DNA of 21,772 nucleotides from Candidatus Helarchaeota archaeon (lineage in GTDB: Archaea; Asgardarchaeota; Lokiarchaeia; Helarchaeales; HEL-GB-A): positions 1-21,772 of the forward strand of contig JABXJU010000058.1 of NCBI GenBank assembly GCA_013375405.1, written 5' to 3'. The notes beneath the pieces are model-generated. The model had not been told where the DNA came from, did not search any database, and worked only from the letters and a program-made list of their open reading frames with translations. Each line of letters opens with the position of its first letter. The first letter of the stretch is position 1. The position numbers and the translations under genes are program-made. Below, in pieces: positions 14,173 to 21,772 of the stretch.

Positions 14173-15567
14173 CGTTTCAAGTGCTGATAGCACTTTTTGA
14201 CCCCTAACAGTGATCTCGAAAATCTTTTTGTTTTTAACTTGTTTACTCTTTATTAATGCTTTGCTTTCTAGCTCATTTAAATGCTGATATATTGATTGAA
14301 TACTTTTTCTTGAACCGAGAGATTGCCAGATTGCATAACCGTAGGAAGCATCAATTTCAAGTATCCTTAATATCTCCAATTTCGTGCTGACTCTTTGTCC
14401 CATTATTTTTGGTCTTTCAGAGAGGGCTCTTATGATATAAGGTTCCTTAAGACCACTTCCTGTTATGAGGCAGACAATATTTTCCGATTTATCAATGATC
14501 CCTTCATCTACTAATTTTTTTAGCCCCGCTAATGTAGCAGAACTAGCGGATTCTGCAAAAATCCCTTCCGTACGTGCCAATCTCTTTTCAGATTCAATAA
14601 TTTCATTATCAGTTACGGAGATAGCTAGTCCATTTGATTCTTTAATGGCAAAAAGAGCTGCCTCACCCCAATATGGATTCCCTACCAATATCTCAAGAGC
14701 ATTGGTGCTAGGATTCGATAGTGGCTTAACCTTTCTCTTATTTTTATAAGCTTCCACTATCGGAGCGCAACCAGCTGCTTGAACTCCGATTATTCGTGGT
14801 AACTTATCACACAGATTCAATTGTTTAAATGTTTTGAATCCTTTCCAAATACTCCACAATAGGCCACCCGATCCCATAGGGACTATTATCCAGTCTGGGC
14901 GATTGTGTTCTTTTGTTTTTTCAATAATTTCGTAAGCAATTGTTGCCTGTGCTTCAATAGATAGAGGATTAATTTCAGGCGTTGCCTGAAATAACCCTTC
15001 TTTCTCACTTAAAACCTCTGAATGGGCAATACTATTATCTAGTAATTCACCAAATTCTGAAATATTATCTGAAAAGATGTACATTTGGGCTAATTTCCCG
15101 ATAGCAACTTTTTTTGGCACAATTATTTTACAAGCAAGAGGACTACGCGCGGAATATGCGGCTACTGATGCCCCTGAATTCCCGTTCGATGCACAGATTA
15201 CAGATAGGTATCTCACTTCAAGTGCATAAGAAAGAATTAAAGAACTTGCCCGATCACTGTAGGAATGCGTCGGATTTTTAGTCTCATCTTTTAAAAATAA
15301 ATTTATGATACCCAAATTTGCAGAGAGCTTTTTTGCTCTCAAATAAGGTGTTCCTCCCTCATTCCAATTTAACCTATTTTTTTCCTTTATTGAAGGCAAT
15401 AGGGGGCTGTACCTCCAAAAAGTGAGGGGTTCAGTAAATGAAAATAATCTATTATCATCATAATCCATTTTAAATTCTAAAAGAGAATCGCATTTCTCGC
15501 ATTTTGCATTTAATGGTAGAGTTTTATATTGCATCTTACAAGCTTTACAAATGAAAACTCCATCCAT
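14155..15567 (-). CDS. Threonine-synthase-like PLP-fold protein lacking the Schiff-base lysine, fused to a winged helix
   Basis: A 470-residue protein. It opens with a zinc ribbon (C7, C10, C23, C26) as in archaeal ThrC-like proteins. The fold-type II PLP domain follows to about residue 385: NEGGTPYLRAKKL, LKDETKNPTHSYSDRAS, the ring-binding ASNGNSGASVAAYSAR, the phosphate loop VPMGSGGLLWSIWKGF and ITGSGLKEP. The lysine expected in SFKDR is a serine (S104, codon at 15256-15258), so normal aldimine formation should be impossible. Residues about 388-470 form a winged-helix domain (TKLEILRILEID to KKIFEITVRGQKVL). I infer an amino-acid- or cofactor-responsive regulator rather than a threonine synthase. 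The ATG at 15567 has AAAGGAG upstream; a TTG at 15600 overlapping the previous stop is the alternative. Confidence 0.75.
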   Translation of the reverse strand: MDGVFICKACKMQYKTLPLNAKCEKCDSLLEFKMDYDDNRLFSFTEPLTFWRYSPLLPSIKEKNRLNWNEGGTPYLRAKKLSANLGIINLFLKDETKNPTHSYSDRASSLILSYALEVRYLSVICASNGNSGASVAAYSARSPLACKIIVPKKVAIGKLAQMYIFSDNISEFGELLDNSIAHSEVLSEKEGLFQATPEINPLSIEAQATIAYEIIEKTKEHNRPDWIIVPMGSGGLLWSIWKGFKTFKQLNLCDKLPRIIGVQAAGCAPIVEAYKNKRKVKPLSNPSTNALEILVGNPYWGEAALFAIKESNGLAISVTDNEIIESEKRLARTEGIFAESASSATLAGLKKLVDEGIIDKSENIVCLITGSGLKEPYIIRALSERPKIMGQRVSTKLEILRILEIDASYGYAIWQSLGSRKSIQSIYQHLNELESKALIKSKQVKNKKIFEITVRGQKVLSALETLVDLL

Positions 15568-15596
15568 CGATTTATTCTCCTTTGGGCTCTTTAACT

Positions 15597-16148
15597 TCAA
15601 TTTTTGGATTTTGAGCCTCTTTTTTTTCTTCTTTTTATTGGCTTTTGAACCCCTTTTTGTTCCTCATTTTCTTTTTGGGGAGCTTCTTCTTTCGGTTCAG
15701 GAATGGAAATAAATCTATTTAAAGATTCTTTGACCAATTTTCCCAATTCTTTTATTCCGTTGTCAATAGCAACCATAGTAATTGCGAGATTTCGCGAAGG
15801 GATTTTTCCCTTTTCTTGCAAACTCTTGAAAACACGTCCCACCACAGGTTTTAAGATTAAATTATCAAAACTTATTAATCCTTGAGCTTGACTTAAATAA
15901 TTCAACTGTTCGTTTCCCTGTGTTCCTAAATGAAGTGAAAAATAAAACCAAGTTGCAGAAAAAAGAGCAATTCTAACATTCAAGATCAATTCTAATCCTC
16001 TTTCCCCCACCCAATGCACTTCTTCTTCTAAATTTTTTCCACTTTGTGCCATTGCATCTCCAAAAGATTCTATGGCACCCCGCACATCTTTATCTTTTAA
16101 AAATTTAATGCCTTTATCAATTGTATTGATAATTTCCAGCAATGCCAC
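15597..16148 (-). CDS. 183-residue helical protein with a Lys/Arg-rich tail
   Basis: I do not recognise the family. Residues 1-130 are predicted to be mainly helical (IINTIDKGIKFLKDKDVRGA, NVRIALFSATWFYFSLHLG), possibly a small HEPN- or four-helix-like bundle; this is a guess. Residues about 145-183 are charged and end in KPIKRRKKRGSKSKN, a tail that could contact nucleic acid. It lies directly upstream of the winged-helix PLP-like gene in the same direction, so the two are probably co-transcribed. The start ATG at 16148 is the only reasonable one. Confidence 0.6.
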   Translation of the reverse strand: MALLEIINTIDKGIKFLKDKDVRGAIESFGDAMAQSGKNLEEEVHWVGERGLELILNVRIALFSATWFYFSLHLGTQGNEQLNYLSQAQGLISFDNLILKPVVGRVFKSLQEKGKIPSRNLAITMVAIDNGIKELGKLVKESLNRFISIPEPKEEAPQKENEEQKGVQKPIKRRKKRGSKSKN

Positions 16149-16200
16149 AACCTTACTGTTTTAGAAATAAATCCACTTTTCTATAGATATACTATACTCT

Positions 16201-17565
16201 TTATTTCCTTTTTAATTTTGCAATGAAAAATCCCTCAGTTTCATTAAGATGAGGCCATAACCGCTGGGTTTCGGTTAATCCTAAAAATCCGGGGGTACCA
16301 AGAAAAGGGGTTGCAGGCACAAGGGAAAAGTCGGGAAAGACATGCAAGAATTTCTTTATCATTTTTTCGTTTTCCTCTAAAGTGAGAGAACACGTCGAAT
16401 AGATAATCTCTCCCGAACTCTTTAATGATTTTGTAGCGGCTATTAATAATTTCCACTGAATTGCCGTAAAAGCTTGTAGATCTTTAAGCCGCAATTTCCA
16501 TTTTGAATAGGGGCGAGAAACAAATGTCCCTGTACCGCTACAAGGGGGATCTATTAGTATTTTATCAGCCTTTTTTCGAATAAAACTTGGACTAGTTTCA
16601 CCATTTATATTAATAACATAAATATTATGAAGATTATATTGTGACAATTTTGTAGTTAGTTCTAATAACCTTCGATGGGAACGATCAACTGCAAAGATCA
16701 TACCTGAATTCCCCAATAATTGTCCGATGTGCATCGATTTTCCCCCCGGAGCCGCGCATAAATCAAAAATAATATCACCTTCTTGCGGATTTAAAACGTG
16801 GGAAACAAGTGTAGATGCTTTATCTTGTATATAAATAAGCCCTTCTTTGAGTAAGGAGCTGTGAATAACTGGTAATTTCCACTGGGTTATTCTAATTAAG
16901 TCAGGTAGATCTTGATCTACTAAAAATGTGTATTCTTCTTGTTCTAATTTTTCAATAACAGAGGATAAATCAGTTTTTAATGTATTTATTCTGATGAATA
17001 GTCGATTTTCTTCAATAGATTTTTTTAAGAATTCGATTGTCTCCGGAAGCCCAATTAAATTAATGAGATATTCAATAAACCAAGGCGGATGATAATATTG
17101 TAAGCTTAGGTTTGCAATATCTTTTGAATCTGTAATATAATCTGATATCTTTAATTGTTCAATTTTACGTAAAACCGCATTTGTAAATTTTCCTACCGAT
17201 TTTCCAAAGCGTTCCTTCGATACTTTAACAATAAATTTCGTTATTTTTGGAGGAGGTGTATCAGTAAATTTAAGGATATATACCCCGACTCGTAATAAAT
17301 TTCGAAGTAAAGGATATAATTGCTTTAAAGTTCCTTTTTCCAACGATTCCTTAATTAAGAAGTCAATTAGGTTTAACCTACGGATACATTCAAAAACAAG
17401 TGAATGAATTGGTCCTCGAATACGCCAATCTGTGATGAAATTATATTTCTGACTCATTATTCTTAATGCTTCTCGCTCTGAAGCTCCCTTTTCAATTGCC
17501 AAAATTGCTTCTGCAGTGACCAATTCCTTGTCAATGGCCCCCAATATATATCCCTTGACCTTCAA
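16201..17565 (-). CDS. RNA m5C methyltransferase of the Nop2/RsmB (Sun) family with NusB-like N-domain
   Basis: A 454-residue protein. Residues about 15-150 form a NusB-like RNA-binding helical domain (LYPLLRNLLRVGVYILKF, KFTNAVLRKIEQL). The methyltransferase domain carries the SAM motif DLCAAPGGKS (near residue 267), DPPCSGTG (near 340) and YSTCSL (near 390). The last two hold the two cysteines used for cytosine-C5 methylation and product release. Family members modify rRNA or tRNA in the cytoplasm; the exact target is not readable. The reading begins with TTG at 17565, with AGGTTA about 13 bases upstream. Length and motifs are normal. Confidence 0.88.
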   Translation of the reverse strand: MKVKGYILGAIDKELVTAEAILAIEKGASEREALRIMSQKYNFITDWRIRGPIHSLVFECIRRLNLIDFLIKESLEKGTLKQLYPLLRNLLRVGVYILKFTDTPPPKITKFIVKVSKERFGKSVGKFTNAVLRKIEQLKISDYITDSKDIANLSLQYYHPPWFIEYLINLIGLPETIEFLKKSIEENRLFIRINTLKTDLSSVIEKLEQEEYTFLVDQDLPDLIRITQWKLPVIHSSLLKEGLIYIQDKASTLVSHVLNPQEGDIIFDLCAAPGGKSMHIGQLLGNSGMIFAVDRSHRRLLELTTKLSQYNLHNIYVININGETSPSFIRKKADKILIDPPCSGTGTFVSRPYSKWKLRLKDLQAFTAIQWKLLIAATKSLKSSGEIIYSTCSLTLEENEKMIKKFLHVFPDFSLVPATPFLGTPGFLGLTETQRLWPHLNETEGFFIAKLKRK

Positions 17566-17681
17566 TTAGAAATTAACCTGTAATAAACCTTGAAATAATC
17601 TTTATAATTATTATTGATTATAGGTTTTAATACCATTCTAAACTTATGTCAAAAATTGAAAAATAACACAAGGCTGGAAAA

Positions 17682-17921
17682 TTGCCACTCAACTTAATAA
17701 AAAAAATTAAATTAGAATTAAAAAGAATTCGAAATAGACAAAATAAGCATAAATCTGATGCTAAAAACACTCGAAAAAAAATTAAAATGCGAACTGTGCT
17801 ATGGAAACTACTTAGGGAACAATCAGCTTCTAAATCCTCAACTAAACCGAGACGAAAGGCAAAAATCAAAGAAGAAAAAGAAACTGTCAGAAAAACTACT
17901 GGATCTGGGCATTATATTTAG
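17682..17921 (+). CDS. Possible small basic protein
   Basis: A 79-residue open frame beginning with TTG after AAGGCTGGA. The product is extremely basic (for example KLELKRIRNRQNKHKSDAKN and KPRRKAKIKEEKETVRK) with no hydrophobic core. Such proteins bind RNA, DNA or ribosomes, but low-complexity lysine-rich frames also arise by chance in AT-rich DNA. It sits alone between two divergent genes. Its mixed arginine codons and even spread of other residues favour a real gene slightly. Confidence 0.4.
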   Translation: MPLNLIKKIKLELKRIRNRQNKHKSDAKNTRKKIKMRTVLWKLLREQSASKSSTKPRRKAKIKEEKETVRKTTGSGHYI

Positions 17922-17940
17922 GGGATATTAAGAAATTCGA

Positions 17941-17966
17941 AATTTATAATATATTATTATAGGATG
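17941..17966 (+). promoter_or_regulatory. TATA-like element for a leaderless start
   Basis: AATTTATAATATATTATTAT lies about 20 bases before an ATG at 17964, close to the spacing of an archaeal leaderless transcript. That ATG becomes in frame with the NIF3-like gene if one base is restored just after it. Confidence 0.35.
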
Positions 17967-18046
17967 GATTACCAATTACTAATTTATATGAGATTATCAG
18001 GATAATCGAAAGGCTCATCGGAATTCAAAATACTTCAGAAACTGCA

Positions 18047-18769
18047 ATGAAACTTGGCCCAACCTACCCAGAAGAACAAAAGAAAAAAAAAGTTAAAAAG
18101 TGCATTCTCGCCCTCTATCCCAATACCGAAGTAATTTCAACAGCAGTGCGTGATAAATTTGATCTTATTATTTGTTATACGACTCCTGGCATTTGGGCTA
18201 ATTTTAACCAGATCACCGATGAACTTTATCCAAAGATCAAAATCCTTTTAGAAAATCGTATTAATCTCTATAAAATTCAAGAGGAGTATGCCGAATCTGG
18301 GCTTATTGATCTCATCGCAGAAGTGTTTAATCTTGAGGTTATAGACCTCCTTCAAATTAAAAATGCAATGAATCAAGATAAAACAGCGGGGTGCGTGTGT
18401 AAAATTACAACACCCTCGAATAACTTGCTAAATTTTCTCACTATGATAAAGGAAAAATTGGATATTTCTCCAATTCGATTTTTGGGTGATTTAAATTCGT
18501 CTATACAAAAAGTTGGCATAATTATTGGGCACCCCTTAAATCTTCAACTATTAAAAATGGCAAAAAAAGCAGATATTGATACGATAGTCTGTAATCATTT
18601 TACATATAACTCAGAAAAAACTGCAGAAGAATTGGATATTAATTTAATTGAGGTTACCAGCTATGTTATTTCGTTAGGATTATTAAAATTAACCCAAATT
18701 CTTCGAATGGAAGAACCAACTGTTGAATTCGCTTTCATTAATTTAAAACCCTCCTTTAAAACATTTTAA
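18047..18769 (+). CDS. Degenerate NIF3/DUF34-like protein, 5' end probably incomplete
   Basis: The 240 readable residues from the first in-frame ATG follow the NIF3 layout: KCILALYPNTEVISTAVRDK, then DLIICYTTPGIW where LIVxHHP is expected, then ENRINLYKIQEEY where an AHTNLD-like segment is usual. Near the C-terminus ADIDTIVCNHF and NLIEVTSYVIS take the place of the GH..E region. The metal-binding histidines are therefore missing at the usual places. NIF3 proteins are metal-dependent and poorly understood; this one may be a non-catalytic version. The frame is also open upstream to 17963 and encodes LYEIIRIIERLI, the typical first helix of the family, but without a start codon. A missing base near 17966 would supply ATG 17964 as start. 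Confidence 0.55.
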   Translation: MKLGPTYPEEQKKKKVKKCILALYPNTEVISTAVRDKFDLIICYTTPGIWANFNQITDELYPKIKILLENRINLYKIQEEYAESGLIDLIAEVFNLEVIDLLQIKNAMNQDKTAGCVCKITTPSNNLLNFLTMIKEKLDISPIRFLGDLNSSIQKVGIIIGHPLNLQLLKMAKKADIDTIVCNHFTYNSEKTAEELDINLIEVTSYVISLGLLKLTQILRMEEPTVEFAFINLKPSFKTF

Positions 18770-18789
18770 AAAGGGGATTCTCTTATTTT

Positions 18790-19917
18790 ATGTCAAAAAC
18801 ATTAAAGAAACGGGCCGTCTGCCTTAATCTCATTAAGTCCCTTACAAAAATGAAAGGATTTTTTACAATCACAGATATCATCAAAGAAACGAATTCGCCT
18901 CGAAGTACGATACAAGACTGGATTAATCGCTTAGTGAATGAAGGTTATATCGATCGCATCGAAGATGCCGCAGGTTCGAGACCTGCAAAATTTAATTATA
19001 TATTAAAAAGCGAGTACCCGACGACAGCATGTAAAAATATATTCACATGTCTCGATCGGAAGAATAATTTAGTAGAGATTTATCATTTCTGTGGAAGTGA
19101 GGGTTGTACAACCTATTGTGCATTCGCCCATCGGCAAACGGGTGGCGTAATCATTGAAACAAAACATGATGGAGTTTTTCTAAGGGAGTTAGCAAGGATA
19201 GGCAGGCAACCATTAGAAGGTCTCGGGTCAAAATCAGCTGTTGGAATTGAGGAAATATCTATTGAAGGGGATGAAATTGTTCAAATAATTAAAGCGACTG
19301 GTGGGCCCGCTTATTCTCTTACCGAGACAATGGGCGGTGCAATGGGCGTTAGACGTATAGAACATACAAAAAAAGAGACTTTTATCGAGGGAAAAATCTA
19401 TACACCCACTTTAGAACATATCACTCTTGGGATTGATGATACAGATGATTTAGAAGAGGGCGCCACATGGGCAATATCTCTATCTCTCTTGAATAATCTG
19501 AAAAATATTAATCGGATTGCTCATAAAATTGTATTTCTAAATCCCAATATTCAATTTAAAACACTTGGAAATAATGCTTCTTTCATTGAATTTGCAATCA
19601 AAGAAACAGATTTTGATCGTGTTATAGGTGAAATCCAAGATTTTTTACGTTATAAAACTGTTTCTGAAGAAACAGCAATAGCAGTTATGAGAGGGTTAGT
19701 AGTCCCCCATCAATTAAAGCAATTTGCAAATAAAGCGCGTGCAAAAGAAGTTTCAATTACAGAAGCTGAGCGAGTAGCGAATGAACTTAATATTGATTTG
19801 ATTGAAATTACTGGCGAACGAGGAAAAGTTGGAGCATTAGCAAGCATCGCCTTTCTCCGCGAAGATGCCGCGTGTTTGCTTAATCCCGATATAAAAATTG
19901 AAGTTAATTCTTCATAA
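18790..19917 (+). CDS. Winged-helix protein with TiaS/methanogenesis-marker-11-like domain
   Basis: A 375-residue protein. Residues about 1-75 are a winged helix-turn-helix (FTITDIIKETNSPRSTIQDW then RLVNEGYI). Residues about 90-375 carry a domain ending in a TiaS-like half: GIDDTDDLEEGATWAIS resembles the GIDDTDS nucleotide-binding motif of tRNA-Ile2 agmatinylcytidine synthetase, and the EEGAT form resembles methanogenesis marker protein 11. Cysteines in CGSEGCTTYC may bind metal. The zinc ribbon and OB domain of true TiaS are absent, so I do not call it TiaS. It starts 20 bases after the NIF3-like gene, so the two are likely one operon. Its role is unknown; ATP-dependent modification or regulation is possible. 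Confidence 0.6.
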   Translation: MSKTLKKRAVCLNLIKSLTKMKGFFTITDIIKETNSPRSTIQDWINRLVNEGYIDRIEDAAGSRPAKFNYILKSEYPTTACKNIFTCLDRKNNLVEIYHFCGSEGCTTYCAFAHRQTGGVIIETKHDGVFLRELARIGRQPLEGLGSKSAVGIEEISIEGDEIVQIIKATGGPAYSLTETMGGAMGVRRIEHTKKETFIEGKIYTPTLEHITLGIDDTDDLEEGATWAISLSLLNNLKNINRIAHKIVFLNPNIQFKTLGNNASFIEFAIKETDFDRVIGEIQDFLRYKTVSEETAIAVMRGLVVPHQLKQFANKARAKEVSITEAERVANELNIDLIEITGERGKVGALASIAFLREDAACLLNPDIKIEVNSS

Positions 19918-20172
19918 TTTTTCTCGACAATAGGGGCAAAATTTAGAACCTTTCTTTATTGCGCTCCCACATTTCGGGCAAAACTCAGTTACAGAATCTT
20001 CACCAATCGAACTCTTTGAAAATTTTCCAATATCTACTCCAACACCAATTATTATCAATGCAATCCCAACAATAGCGGCGACCCAGAATTCTATGATATA
20101 AAAGCCCCCTATTACCCCCAGAAAAATCGAAATTATTCCGAATATTGTTAATGGTTTATTCACTTTTATCAC
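19912..20172 (-). CDS. Small two-helix membrane protein with C-terminal zinc ribbon
   Basis: An 86-residue protein. Two hydrophobic helices (about residues 8-28 and 31-48) are followed by a short linker and a zinc ribbon, FCPKCGSAIKKGSKFCPYC, with the CxxC...CxxC spacing of the zinc_ribbon_2 type. Such proteins are common in archaea and of unknown function. It is convergent with the TiaS-like gene, and the two overlap by 6 bases. Confidence 0.75.
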   Translation of the reverse strand: MIKVNKPLTIFGIISIFLGVIGGFYIIEFWVAAIVGIALIIIGVGVDIGKFSKSSIGEDSVTEFCPKCGSAIKKGSKFCPYCREKL

Positions 20173-20304
20173 TTAATGGGTCTATTTAACAACTATAAAT
20201 TTTCCTCGTGAGAGCATAAGGAAATTATAGGTTTTTATGCAATTCGTGATTAATAATTATTATCAACTGACATTGCAAATATAATTGATCTCGTAGATGT
20301 ACGC

Positions 20305-21678
20305 TTGGTGATTAAGATTAAGCTCTTTGGTGGAAAGCTAAATGATGCCTTTCGGAAATTGTTAAGACTTCCGATAGTAGATAAAAAAGCAATTGAAGAA
20401 TTAATCAAAGATTTACAGCGTATGTTCTTAATGGCCGACGTAAATGTTCAGTTAGTTGAAAACTTGAGTGATAGAATAAGAAAACGAACCTTAAAAGAAC
20501 ACCGACCTCCTGGAATCTCTTTACGTGATTATACAATGAAAGTTGTGTATGATGAAATCACTAACTTTCTGGGGAAAAAATCTTACCCTTTAGATATTGA
20601 AGCAGGAAAATCGAATATATTTCTATTGATAGGTATACAGGGTTCAGGCAAAACTACATCTGCTTCAAAATTGGCATTATTTTTCAAAAAGAAGCGATTT
20701 AAGACTGCTTTGGTCTGTGCTGATACTTATCGTCCTGGTGCCTATGATCAATTATCTCAACTTGCAGAAAAAATCGAGGTCCCTATTTACGGTGAGCCTG
20801 AATCAAAGGATAGTGTGAGAATTGCAAAGAACGGGGTTAAACAGTTTATTGATAATAAGATAGAGGCGATTATTGTTGATTCCGCCGGCAGGCATAAGGA
20901 TGAAAAAGATTTAATGAAAGAAATGATTAAAATCGAGAGGACTATTAAACCTGCTGAAATTATCCTTGTAATAGATGGCACCTTAGGGCAACAGGCAGCG
21001 AAACAAGCGTATGCCTTTAACCAAGCTACGGAAATCGGGTCGATTTTTGTAACTAAATTAGACGGATCCGCAAAGGGCGGTGGCGCTCTCTCTGCGGTGG
21101 CTGCCACTGGAGCTCCGATTAAATTCATTGGACTTGGCGAACGGGTTGATGATATCGAGAAATTCGATCCGAAGAGTTTCGTGGGCCGCTTAATTGGTAT
21201 CCCTGATCTGAACATGATTCTTGAGAAGATTAAAGAAGCGGAAATTCCCATCTCAAAAGATTTACAAACAAAATTCCTAACAGGTCGTTTTACTTTAAAG
21301 GACATGTATGATCAAATGAAATCTGTCCGTAAAATGGGCCCTATGGGTAAAATCCTCCAGCTGCTGGGCTTAGGCGCGAAAATGCCAGAGGGAATGCAAG
21401 AAGTAGCTGAAGACAAACTCGATCAATGGAAATACATCATGGATTCTATGACCGCCGCTGAAATGAACGACCCTAAAATCATCAATAGTTCTAGAATGAC
21501 CAGAATCGCAAAAGGATCAGGCACCAACCATCGAGATGTAAAAGAACTAGTCAAACAATATAATATGGTTAAAAAAATGGTAAAAAAGTTCGGAAAAAGC
21601 CGCAGTTTTAGAAAAGGTATGCCAGGTATGGGAGGTATGGGTACTCCACCCGGGCTAAAGAAAATGAAGTTCAAATGA
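20305..21678 (+). CDS. srp54: Signal recognition particle GTPase SRP54
   Basis: A 457-residue protein with the full N-G-M layout. The N domain covers about residues 1-95. The G domain has GIQGSGKTTSASKLA (P-loop), DTYRPGAYDQL, DSAGRHKDE, TKLDGSAKGGG and FIGLGERVDDIEKF. The M domain is methionine-rich and ends in the glycine/methionine tail GMPGMGGMG. SRP54 binds 7S RNA and signal sequences and, with FtsY, delivers ribosomes to the membrane using GTP. Length is typical. The start is TTG 20305 or GTG 20308; no Shine-Dalgarno is visible. The G3 motif has serine in place of the usual threonine (DSAGR), which should be harmless. It appears to be monocistronic. Confidence 0.97.
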   Translation: MVIKIKLFGGKLNDAFRKLLRLPIVDKKAIEELIKDLQRMFLMADVNVQLVENLSDRIRKRTLKEHRPPGISLRDYTMKVVYDEITNFLGKKSYPLDIEAGKSNIFLLIGIQGSGKTTSASKLALFFKKKRFKTALVCADTYRPGAYDQLSQLAEKIEVPIYGEPESKDSVRIAKNGVKQFIDNKIEAIIVDSAGRHKDEKDLMKEMIKIERTIKPAEIILVIDGTLGQQAAKQAYAFNQATEIGSIFVTKLDGSAKGGGALSAVAATGAPIKFIGLGERVDDIEKFDPKSFVGRLIGIPDLNMILEKIKEAEIPISKDLQTKFLTGRFTLKDMYDQMKSVRKMGPMGKILQLLGLGAKMPEGMQEVAEDKLDQWKYIMDSMTAAEMNDPKIINSSRMTRIAKGSGTNHRDVKELVKQYNMVKKMVKKFGKSRSFRKGMPGMGGMGTPPGLKKMKFK

Positions 21679-21772
21679 TATAAATCCTTATAAATTTATA
21701 ATCAGTACTTTGACAATTTTTTTTATATTTAAGTCGGATTTAGCTTCAGTTTTTAAAGAATTTTCCTTCGAC

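Noticed and set aside
17627..17869. Minus-strand hydrophobic ORF opposite the small basic ORF
   Set aside because: Phenylalanine/leucine-rich shadow of a lysine-rich plus frame; no start signal.
20787..21305. Minus-strand ORF of 172 codons inside SRP54
   Set aside because: Shadow of a strongly conserved gene on the other strand.

Overview
The window is archaeal, and the gene content points to an Asgard archaeon (Lokiarchaeia or a relative), although no marker here proves it. The evidence is an archaeal-type SRP54, a NusB-fused Nop2/RsmB-type methyltransferase, a tRNA gene with two short intron-like insertions, frequent TTG starts, AT-rich intergenic DNA, and a cluster that puts a Rag/Gtr-like GTPase beside an arrestin-fold protein and CBS sensors.

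Left edge (1-1243): the 5' part of an exported beta-propeller gene runs off the left end on the minus strand. Behind it lie two decayed fragments: a second copy of one propeller repeat, and the P-loop end of a small GTPase.

Main island (1244-7831): seven plus-strand genes lie close together. They encode a TPR protein, a two-CBS protein, a 356-residue protein of unknown N-terminal fold, a four-CBS protein, a ferredoxin/FrhB fusion, a Rag-like GTPase with a roadblock-like tail, and a two-sandwich arrestin-like protein. Three of the seven end in the same roughly 90-residue beta-rich domain. This is the best candidate in the window for an undescribed system: it may be a GTPase-centred signalling or scaffold complex that reads nucleotide ligands through CBS domains and redox state through the Fe-S/FrhB protein.

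Middle (7859-9655): a tRNA-Pro(GGG) gene appears to be interrupted in both the D-loop and the T-loop. It is followed by a G+C-rich patch unlike its surroundings, with a membrane-anchored TPR protein carrying a recent tandem domain duplication and then a frame-shifted gene relic.

Right half (9738-21678): mostly housekeeping and metabolic genes. These are a GH15 glucoamylase-like enzyme, a class I aminotransferase, an ECF transporter S component, a threonine-synthase-like protein that lacks the PLP lysine and is fused to a winged helix, a small protein with a basic tail, the Nop2/RsmB methyltransferase, a tiny basic ORF, a degenerate NIF3-like protein whose 5' end seems frame-shifted, a winged-helix/TiaS-like (Mmp11-like) protein, a small membrane zinc-ribbon protein and SRP54. 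No CRISPR array, rRNA or complete insertion sequence was seen. All calls come from reading the sequence by eye; no database search was run.
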